From G963667675 sp963667675 (GTDB taxonomy: Bacteria > Chloroflexota > Dehalococcoidia > Lucifugimonadales > UBA3495), in the NCBI GenBank assembly GCA_963667675.1, contig OY763929.1, positions 1,550,001 to 1,614,000 of the forward strand: a DNA stretch of 64,000 bases. The letters run 5' to 3'. Positions 33,111-40,843 of the stretch are shown here, in pieces. Position 1 is the stretch's first letter, and the number at the start of each line of letters is the position of its first letter. Under the pieces are notes generated by a model. It saw only the letters and a list, made by a program, of their open reading frames with translations, was not told the DNA's origin and did not search any database. The position numbers were made by a program, and so were the translations under genes.

Positions 33111-33620
33111 CTAGCCGCTCTCGCTCCACCAGAGCTTGACGCATCCAAGCTCGAAGTACGTCTCCTCGGCAAACAGGTCCGGGCGCGGGCTGTCTGCCGG
33201 CACCGTGAGTGACAGGCGGATGACGTAGTCGGAACCCGCCTCGGCCCGCTTCTGTGCGGCAAGCGAGGCGTCCGGGTCCTGCTGGTCGGGAATCTGGGCG
33301 AACTGGCCGTAGGTACCCTGGAACATTACCGTGCGCTCTGAGCCGGTGGAGTAATAGGTCTCCAGCACCACTTCGGCGTCATCCGGAATCTTCCCGCCGT
33401 CTTTCGTCGCCACGTTCAGGCGGATGGGCGTGCCGCGGTGCTCGAATGTCGGCCCGACGAAGATGATTTGAAACGGCGCACCGTCCGGCCCCACCTCGGG
33501 CACCCGCATCTCCCAGCCCACCTTCACGCCCCCATCGACAGCCTCCTCTACCTCCAACTCCATTTCAGGCGACTCTCTGGTCAGCGTGTAGTTGCACCCA
33601 TCGAACAGGGGAAGGCTCAT
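33111..33620 (-). CDS. Conserved hypothetical protein in LLM-hydrolase operon
   Basis: 169-residue protein from ATG 33620 (ribosome site AGAGGGACC), avoiding the longer frame that overlaps the LLM gene. Sequence: MSLPLFDGCNYTLTRESPEM, VDGGVKVGWEMRVPEVGPDG, FQIIFVGPTFEHRGTPIRLN, ETYYSTGSERTVMFQGTYG, DYVIRLSLTVPADSPRPDLF, ELGCVKLWWSES. Mainly beta, no signal peptide, no membrane segment. I do not recognise a named family. Lies between the LLM gene (56 bases after its stop) and the hydrolase gene (38 bases before its start), so likely part of the same pathway. Confidence 0.7.
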   Translation of the reverse strand: MSLPLFDGCNYTLTRESPEMELEVEEAVDGGVKVGWEMRVPEVGPDGAPFQIIFVGPTFEHRGTPIRLNVATKDGGKIPDDAEVVLETYYSTGSERTVMFQGTYGQFAQIPDQQDPDASLAAQKRAEAGSDYVIRLSLTVPADSPRPDLFAEETYFELGCVKLWWSESG

Positions 33621-33676
33621 TCTGGTCCCTCTTGCTGAGAATTTACCCGGACTGTCCGGGTGTCCTTTGAGGTCTC

Positions 33677-34822
33677 TTAGGCGGCGGCAAGCGCCGGCTC
33701 GTTCAGCGGGCGGATCTTGGGCATCACATGCTCGGCGAACAGCTTCTTGGACTTGATTACGTTCTGGTGTTGGTTCTTGCCCACCCGGAACATGGCCATG
33801 AAGTGGCCGTACCTCCCCTCTTCCGCGTCCTGCACTAGGTAGTCCGACACGTAGTCCGGGTCGCCGCAAACTATGAAGCCGTCGTTGCGCAGCTTCTCGA
33901 ATGGCGTCCCCGGAGCTGGTAGCTCCAGGCCCCGGAACTTCTCCCGGTAGTCGTAGGACCGGTCCGTCTGCAGCCCGGGCACCGGCGCCGACACCTGCAC
34001 CGGACGGCTGAACGTGCCTAACCGCCTCACGTACATCACCGCGTCCCGGCACTCTTCGATGGCCTGCTCATTGGTCTCCGCCACGTGAATGTACCGCGCC
34101 GCCACGTATTGGTCCGTAGTGGGCTTCCAGCCAAACTTCTCTTGCGCCACCTCTTCATAGTGGTCGTAGGCGACTCTGAACACCCCCACCGGGCTCCAGA
34201 TTTTGCAGATGGGTATGTGACGCTCCGCGGCGAACTCGATGCTCTCCACCGACGCCGCGGGCATCCATATCGGAAACGGGTTCTGCAGCGGCCGTGGCCA
34301 TACCGACACCGACTTCAACTGGTAGAACTGCCCGTCGTAGTCGAACAACTCCTCGGTAAGGCACTTCCTCAGTATCTCGTAGGACTCGGCGAACCGCGCC
34401 CTGGCGGTAAATGGGTCGACGTTGTAGGAGACGTACTCCTGGGGGGAGCCCCGCACGATGCCGCCGATGAACCGCCCGCCGGTGAGCACGTCCAGTTGGG
34501 CGAACTCTTCCGCCGTCTGCACCGGGTGCCGCAGCGGCAGCACGTGGCCGATTACCCCCACCTTCATCCGCTTGGTCCTGGCGGCGATGGCCGAGGCCAG
34601 CACCGTGGAAGACGGGTTCAAATTGAAGTACGTGAAGTGGTGCTCGTTGACGAAGGCCCCGTCGAACCCCAATTCCTCGCCCATGACCCACTCGTCCAAG
34701 TGCTCCGCGTAGGTCTGGGCTGCCAACTGTGGATCGCAAAAGCGGTTGGTCTGCCTGGTCTCCGGGCCTATCTCGTCTGGAATGCCCGGATATGTGGTCT
34801 CGTCAAAGGTGTAAATCTTCAT
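33677..34822 (-). CDS. LLM-class flavin-dependent monooxygenase
   Basis: 381-residue luciferase-like monooxygenase: MGEELGFDGAFVNEHHFTYF, TKRMKVGVIGHVLPLRHPVQ, EEFAQLDVLTGGRFIGGIVRG, RARFAESYEILRKCL, PFPIWMPAASVESIEFAAE, HIPICKIWSPVGV, QEKFGWKPTTDQYVAARYIHV. The EHH motif and QxxxxD/GGRF are typical. First gene of a three-gene minus-strand unit with a hypothetical and an alpha/beta hydrolase. FMN- or F420-dependent oxygenation of an unidentified substrate. Confidence 0.92.
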   Translation of the reverse strand: MKIYTFDETTYPGIPDEIGPETRQTNRFCDPQLAAQTYAEHLDEWVMGEELGFDGAFVNEHHFTYFNLNPSSTVLASAIAARTKRMKVGVIGHVLPLRHPVQTAEEFAQLDVLTGGRFIGGIVRGSPQEYVSYNVDPFTARARFAESYEILRKCLTEELFDYDGQFYQLKSVSVWPRPLQNPFPIWMPAASVESIEFAAERHIPICKIWSPVGVFRVAYDHYEEVAQEKFGWKPTTDQYVAARYIHVAETNEQAIEECRDAVMYVRRLGTFSRPVQVSAPVPGLQTDRSYDYREKFRGLELPAPGTPFEKLRNDGFIVCGDPDYVSDYLVQDAEEGRYGHFMAMFRVGKNQHQNVIKSKKLFAEHVMPKIRPLNEPALAAA

Positions 34823-35045
34823 CTGAGTGTCGCTCCCGGGGCGTTAACTGCTTGGAAAACTCGCTGTCGGGCTCCCTGCTTGACCCGGCCTGGCTGTTCG
34901 GAGGCTCCGTTGCGGTTCCCTGTGCGGAACAGGGATAGAGGAAACCTCTAGCTGGAGTTCGATGGAAAGTCTGTGAGAGGCCGGTCTCCTGCGACAGCGC
35001 CGAGCCTCAAGTTGGCTCAGAGTATATATTTGGGGGTTTGCGGTG

Positions 35046-35981
35046 TCAATTGACGCCTGGTAAGGCCGCCGCCTCTACAGGAATCTCCACGCCGTAAATG
35101 TCCTGCAGCAATCTCAGCAGCGACGCCACCGTCGCACCGTGCTGTTGCCCTCGCCTGAGCAGCAAGTATGTGGGCAGCAGCACCGGCTGCACCTCCCGCA
35201 ACCCGATGCGCGTCAGCGATCCCGACTCCAACTCTCGCCGCACGCCGCTGCGGGGCAACAATGATATGCCCAGCCCCAGTTGCACCATATTCTTGACTGC
35301 TTCCACGCTGTCCAGGTTCATCTCTATCTTGGGTGTGACCCCTGCGTCGCGGCATACCCTGTTGATGAATTGGAAGTACGACGACCCCGGATCCCCCGGG
35401 TCGTAGACTATCAGCGGCTCCTGGGCCACCTCGTACATCGCCGCGGCCCCCGCGGTTGCAAAGGGATGTTCCGGGTGCACCACCAGCACCGCCTCCTCAT
35501 CGTAGAGATGTAACACGTCCACGTCGGGATGCTGCATGAACCGGGCCAAGCCCAGTTGCACCTCTTCGTCCACCACCATCTGCAGCACGTCTGTGGAACC
35601 TCCGACCTTGATGCGCAGGTTGGTCTCCGGATACAAGCTATGGAAGTTCTGCAGGATCTCCGGGAGCACGTAGGTTCCTATTACCCGCGCCGTGGCCATG
35701 TTCAGCACCCCCACCGAGGCCTGCCTCACGCTCTCCACCACCTCTCTGCCCCGGCGCAGGGTCTCTATCGACCGTTGTGCGAAGGGCAGGAAGGTCTGCC
35801 CCAGGTTCGTCAGCCTGACACCCCTGGCGGTCCGGTGAAACAGCGGCGCCCCGACCTCGTCTTCCAGCGCCTGCACCCGCGCGCTCACCGAAGGTTGGGA
35901 CAGGAACAGGGCATGGGCGGCCCGCCGAAAACTTCCGGTGCCCGCCGCTTCCAGAAACGCCTCCAACTGGGGTATCTCCAT
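35046..35981 (-). CDS. LysR-family transcriptional regulator
   Basis: 311-residue LTTR from ATG 35981 (MEIPQLEAFLEAAGTGSFRR). Winged HTH at residues 1-60 (AAHALFLSQPSVSARVQALE, FHRTARGVRLTNLG), then a substrate-binding domain with VLNMATARVIGTYVLPEIL, LRIKVGGSTDVLQMVV, VLVVHPEHPFA, GLGISLLPRSGVRREL. Divergent from aceB/aceA with a 186-base gap that contains a perfect dyad (36052-36070) with T-N11-A character, so it probably regulates the glyoxylate shunt, perhaps sensing a C2/C4 acid. The start two codons further upstream region is less likely. Confidence 0.92.
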   Translation of the reverse strand: MEIPQLEAFLEAAGTGSFRRAAHALFLSQPSVSARVQALEDEVGAPLFHRTARGVRLTNLGQTFLPFAQRSIETLRRGREVVESVRQASVGVLNMATARVIGTYVLPEILQNFHSLYPETNLRIKVGGSTDVLQMVVDEEVQLGLARFMQHPDVDVLHLYDEEAVLVVHPEHPFATAGAAAMYEVAQEPLIVYDPGDPGSSYFQFINRVCRDAGVTPKIEMNLDSVEAVKNMVQLGLGISLLPRSGVRRELESGSLTRIGLREVQPVLLPTYLLLRRGQQHGATVASLLRLLQDIYGVEIPVEAAALPGVN

Positions 35982-36051
35982 GGCTCTCCCTCGTTGCACG
36001 CCTCGAGGTCAGTCCCACAGGTGCCCGTCACCTTGTTGCCTGTAGTTATAA

Positions 36052-36070
36052 TCATAGCCTATTACTATGA
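36052..36070. promoter_or_regulatory. Candidate LysR operator
   Basis: TCATAG, 7 bases, CTATGA: a perfect 6-bp dyad overlapping a TATAAT-like hexamer (36047-36052), centred between LysR and aceB. Matches the general T-N11-A form of LysR sites. Confidence 0.5.
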
Positions 36071-36167
36071 CAGAAAAAACCCCCCTTGTTATTGAACTGA
36101 TTTCATCTATACTACGGAACACCCGGTCATACCCCTGGCAATTGGTTGTAGAAAAGGAGCTCGGCCC

Positions 36168-37742
<1,575 letters not shown>

Positions 37743-37768
37743 CCATTTTGTGGCATGAGGTTTAAAAT

Positions 37769-39064
37769 ATGACCGTGCGAACCATTGAATTCGATCAGCA
37801 AGTAGCGGACTTGGAGCGCGACTGGGCGGAAAATCCCCGGTGGCAGGGCATCAAGCGGGTGTACAGCGCCGCCGACGTTGTGAGGCTGCGAGGCACACTC
37901 CAGGTTGAAAACACCCTGGCCCAGGCCGGCGCCGACCGTCTGTGGGAGTTGCTCCAAGGCCCCGGCTATACCTCCACCTTCGGGGCCCTCAACGGCTCCC
38001 AGGCCGTGCAGATGGTCAAGGCAGGTCTCCAGGCCATCTATCTCAGCGGCTGGCAGGTCGCCGCCGACGCCAACACCGCCGGACATGTCTACCCCGATCA
38101 GAGCCTCTATCCCGTCAACAGCGGGCCGGAGTTGGTCAAGCGTCTCAACAACGCCCTAATGCGCGCCGACCAAATCCAGGCCATCGAAGGCAAGAGCAAC
38201 ATCTATTGGTACGCTCCCATCGTCGCCGACGCCGAGGCCGGTTTCGGCGGCCCCATTCACGCCTACGAACTCATGCGCAACATGATTGAAGCAGGCGCTT
38301 CGGGCGTACATTACGAGGACCAGTTGGCCGCCGAAAAGAAGTGCGGCCACATGGGCGGCAAGGTCCTGGTGCCCACTTCCCAGTTTATCCGCACTCTCAA
38401 CGCCGCCCGCCTGGCCGCCGACGTTGCCGGAGTGCCCACCATCCTGGTTGCCCGGACCGATGCCCTTGACGCCACTTTGCTCACCAGCGACATCGACCCC
38501 GAGGACCGGGACTTCATCACCGGCGACCGCACCCCGGAGGGGTACTTCCGGGTGAGCAACGGCATGGACGCTATCGTCGCCCGCGGCCTGGCCTACGCCC
38601 CCTACTCCGACTTACTGTGGTTTGAGTGCTCACACCCCGACCTGGAGGAAGCCCAGGTCTTCGCCGACGCCATACACGAGCGCTTCCCCGGCAAGGCCCT
38701 GGCATACAACTGCTCCCCGTCCTTCAACTGGCGGCATAAGATGGACGACGCCGAGATCGCCCGCTTCCAGAGCGAGTTGGGACGCATGAACTACAAGTTC
38801 CAGTTCATCACCCTGGCCGGCTGGCACATGGTCAACGTCAACACTTTCGAGTTGGCCAAGACCTACCAGGAAGAGGGAATGCCCGCCTACGTCCGCTTGC
38901 AGGACCGGGAATTCGCCCTCGAAGACGAAGGCTACACCGCCACCCGCCACCAGCGGCAGGTGGGAGCCGAGTTCTTCGACCGGGTGATGATGACCGTCAG
39001 CGGAGGCGAGGCCGCCACCACCGCCCTAGCCGGCTCCACCGAGAGCGCCCAGTTCCATCGCTGA
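37769..39064 (+). CDS. aceA: Isocitrate lyase
   Basis: Cleaves isocitrate to glyoxylate and succinate, 431 residues, normal length. Motifs: NPRWQGIKRVYSAADVVRL, YTSTFGALNGSQAVQMVKAG, YLSGWQVAADANTAGHVYPD, WYAPIVADAEAGFGGP, GVHYEDQLAAEKKCGHMGGK (the KKCGH catalytic loop), LVARTDALDATLLTSDID, ECSHPDLEEAQVFADAIHER, LAYNCSPSFNWRHKM, FQFITLAGWHMVN. Downstream of malate synthase in the same operon; the pair makes a complete glyoxylate bypass. Confidence 0.98.
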   Translation: MTVRTIEFDQQVADLERDWAENPRWQGIKRVYSAADVVRLRGTLQVENTLAQAGADRLWELLQGPGYTSTFGALNGSQAVQMVKAGLQAIYLSGWQVAADANTAGHVYPDQSLYPVNSGPELVKRLNNALMRADQIQAIEGKSNIYWYAPIVADAEAGFGGPIHAYELMRNMIEAGASGVHYEDQLAAEKKCGHMGGKVLVPTSQFIRTLNAARLAADVAGVPTILVARTDALDATLLTSDIDPEDRDFITGDRTPEGYFRVSNGMDAIVARGLAYAPYSDLLWFECSHPDLEEAQVFADAIHERFPGKALAYNCSPSFNWRHKMDDAEIARFQSELGRMNYKFQFITLAGWHMVNVNTFELAKTYQEEGMPAYVRLQDREFALEDEGYTATRHQRQVGAEFFDRVMMTVSGGEAATTALAGSTESAQFHR

Positions 39065-39125
39065 CCGAGGTCAGCCGCCGGCGGAGACCTTTGCATACCT
39101 ACCAAAACAACATCAAGGAACGGCC

Positions 39126-39156
39126 CTGGATTCCGGCTTTCGCCGGAATGACGGTT
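39126..39156. repeat. REP-like palindromic repeat
   Basis: CTGGATTCCGGCTTTCGCCG followed by GAATGACGGTT: the reverse of the GTCATTCCGGCGAAAGCCGG unit. Same family as the copy interrupted by the insertion sequence at 44804. Confidence 0.85.
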
Positions 39157-39194
39157 ATGCAAATGTCTCATTCAGCTGGGCGCCGCGGCAAGGC

Positions 39195-39224
39195 GGGACA
39201 TTTCGGGACATTTTGTGACATTTG
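39195..39224. repeat. Inverted three-unit 10-bp ATGTC array
   Basis: GGGACATTTC, GGGACATTTT, GTGACATTTG: on the minus strand three ATGTC units exactly 10 bases apart, mirroring 32011-32040. Confidence 0.85.
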
Positions 39225-39562
39225 AGCGTGGGGCCCGGCCTCCCAGGTGGGCAACGGCAGCCGGAATCGTCGCTGGCGCGGGACATGTTTAGCCCGCGTG
39301 ACCTCAAGCCCGGTTGCCGTGGACCGGGCATGGACCAAAGATGAGGTCCCAGGCGGTCGGTATACGATTGGCATGGTATTAGTTTGCACGGCTGCCCTGG
39401 GGCGTGTCAACGAGGAAATGTCATCGCGGGGCCGGTCCGTGACCGTCTTATCGCCGCCCATCCCCACTAGGCTGTCTGTTCGTACTGAGGGAAATCGAAG
39501 GGCCTGTCCTGAGCGTGCCACCGTGCACCGCTGGCGAACATAAGGCAGGTTCCGGCAGCCCG

Positions 39563-40030
39563 TTACAGGTCGCTGGTCAGGGCCTGCAACTCGTCCAACA
39601 CTTCCGTTAAGGTGGGAAATTGATGCCTTTCGAGAACCTCGTGAAATACTTCAACGCCTGTAGCCGGATCGTAGATACGGTGGTGGTACTCATCTCGGTC
39701 GCGATGAAGGTTGTGGTACTTCAACAACAGGTGCCGGCCGGCAATCCAGCCGATATAGACGTAAGTGTGGCATCGGACTCGCATGGTGTTCCCAAAATAA
39801 CGAGTATCAAACCACTTCTCCACTTCCAGCATTGCATCTTTCTGGCAATGCACCCTGCCGGTTAAAGAAAGACCACCCTCGTCCCCACTGGAGAAGACGA
39901 GGGTGTTGCTGGCTACGAGGGGGTGTTCGCTCAGGCGGCGTTCGTGGATGCTGCGGTAGTGGTCCCAGGAGTTCCAGTCGTGGGGGTCTTTTTGCGGAGG
40001 GATAGAGCTCCTTGATAACGGGCGTACCAT
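39563..40030 (-). CDS. Toxin-like protein (TumE/DUF6516-like), part of a TA pair
   Basis: 155-residue protein. The C-terminal two-thirds (LHRDRDEYHHRIYDPATGVEV, HEVLERHQFPTLTEVLDEL) resembles the DUF6516/TumE toxin family by pattern: a Tyr/His-rich beta-sheet and a C-terminal helical PTLxEVLDEL. The N-terminus (PPQKDPHDWNSWDHYRSIHE) overlaps the 3' end of the upstream small gene by about 100 bases, which is a large overlap even for toxin-antitoxin genes; a later start may be used but no ATG is available before the conserved part. Likely cognate antitoxin is at 39931-40203. Family call is from memory; no active site assigned. Confidence 0.55.
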   Translation of the reverse strand: MVRPLSRSSIPPQKDPHDWNSWDHYRSIHERRLSEHPLVASNTLVFSSGDEGGLSLTGRVHCQKDAMLEVEKWFDTRYFGNTMRVRCHTYVYIGWIAGRHLLLKYHNLHRDRDEYHHRIYDPATGVEVFHEVLERHQFPTLTEVLDELQALTSDL

Positions 40031-40203
40031 TTCAGCACCTCGGCCGTTGGGCGGATTGCGTCCAGTTCCAGAAGGGCGGCCATCTTTTCACTGGACATCT
40101 CGTAGCGGCGCTCGTACTTGCGCAGCTTACTCTCCATCTCCGACAGCAATTCTGCCGAAGAAATGCGGCGTACCGGGATGCCTTGCTTTTTAGCAGTAGT
40201 CAT
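39931..40203 (-). CDS. Antitoxin-like protein
   Basis: 90-residue protein: basic start MTTAKKQGIPVRRISSAELL, then a helical stretch ESKLRKYERRYEMSSEKMAA and ALLELDAIRPTAEVLKWYAR, then a low-complexity tail TPTTGTPGTTTAASTNAA that coincides with the overlapping toxin frame. The helix-turn SEKMAALLEL..TAEVLKW is like TumA-type antitoxins. Own promoter TTGACG-N16-TACAAT at 40223-40250 and an AGGAGAG ribosome site, so it is first in the pair, as is usual for antitoxin genes. Confidence 0.6.
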   Translation of the reverse strand: MTTAKKQGIPVRRISSAELLSEMESKLRKYERRYEMSSEKMAALLELDAIRPTAEVLKWYARYQGALSLRKKTPTTGTPGTTTAASTNAA

Positions 40204-40222
40204 GTCGGCTCTCCTGCCTACT

Positions 40223-40250
40223 ATTGTAGTCCGCGGAAATTAAACGTCAA
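40223..40250 (-). promoter_or_regulatory. Promoter of the first TA pair
   Basis: Minus strand: TTGACG, 16-base spacer, TACAAT, 20 bases ahead of the antitoxin ATG at 40203. Confidence 0.65.
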
Positions 40251-40352
40251 GCGGGCCGCGCCTTGCCACCGCGCGCCGACGGCTCCGGGCGCGCCTTGGC
40301 CGCCAGGCGGTAGACTCCGGCTGGCCTTGGGGTGAAAAGCGGAAGGCGGAGG

Positions 40353-40550
40353 TCAGACGGGGATTTGCTCGTAGGAGAACGAGGGAATGGCGATGCGGTC
40401 GCTGGCGTGCTCGATGGTTATGGCGCAGAGACGGCCGTCGCCGTCCAGTTCGAGAAGAGTGTCTTCATTCAAATCTCGCGTTTCGTCCACTTCGGCAGGC
40501 CAAAGCTCGATATAGAGGGTGTCCGTGTCCCGGAAGTATTTTATCTTCAT
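40353..40550 (-). CDS. DUF2283 family protein (putative antitoxin)
   Basis: 65-residue protein with the DUF2283 pattern: MKIKYFRDTDTLYIELWPAE, then DETRDLNEDTLLELDGDGRL and AITIEHASDRI. Such short beta-rich proteins accompany DUF4258 proteins, with which they form toxin-antitoxin pairs. Overlaps the upstream gene by 4 bases. No other domain. Confidence 0.8.
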   Translation of the reverse strand: MKIKYFRDTDTLYIELWPAEVDETRDLNEDTLLELDGDGRLCAITIEHASDRIAIPSFSYEQIPV

Positions 40551-40783
40551 CGTTTGAACGACCTATCAAAGAAAGCATTATGCACGGTTTCCCCGTCCGG
40601 CAACAGGACAACCCTAAGCCACCTTCCACCCATCTCCGGTATTGACCCCCAACGCCGAATGCGGCCATCTACTTGGACCACTTCTCCTGCCGGATAATCG
40701 ATCACTCGCTGTATCCAATCTAATTCGATAGCAGCCCGGTCGGGACGGTGTCGAACTTCTCGGAAGTAATCAGTGAACTTCAC
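40547..40783 (-). CDS. DUF4258 family protein (putative toxin)
   Basis: About 78 residues from GTG 40783: reading (M)KFTDYFREVRHRPDRAAIEL, DWIQRVIDYPAGEVVQVDGR, RRWGSIPEMGGRWLRVVLLP, and DGETVHNAFFDRSFKR. The pattern F-T-D-Y-x-x-x-V-x-x-R...HNAF(F/Y)D is that of DUF4258, a RelE/mRNA-interferase-like or RNase-like toxin. A longer start at 40837 exists, but the TATAAT -10 at 40803-40808 lies downstream of it, so GTG is favoured. Immediately precedes the DUF2283 partner. Confidence 0.75.
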   Translation of the reverse strand: MKFTDYFREVRHRPDRAAIELDWIQRVIDYPAGEVVQVDGRIRRWGSIPEMGGRWLRVVLLPDGETVHNAFFDRSFKR

Positions 40784-40802
40784 TAGACAACTTGCAACTT
40801 CA

Positions 40803-40830
40803 ATTATAACCTGCCTTGGCTCCTCTACAA
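40803..40830 (-). promoter_or_regulatory. Promoter of the DUF4258-DUF2283 pair
   Basis: Minus strand: TTGTAG, 16-base spacer, consensus TATAAT, 19-20 bases ahead of GTG 40783. Its position decides the start of the DUF4258 gene. Confidence 0.65.
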
Positions 40831-40843
40831 GGGCCAAGGCCCC

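Larger units (their letters stand above)
39065..39562. other. Repeat-bearing intergenic stretch after aceA
   Basis: About 500 bases with no convincing gene. Contains a REP-like palindrome at 39126-39156, an inverted three-unit 10-bp ATGTC array at 39195-39224, and a CTGAGGGAAATCGAAGGG/TGAGCG REP-type fragment at about 39486-39520. Confidence 0.55.
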
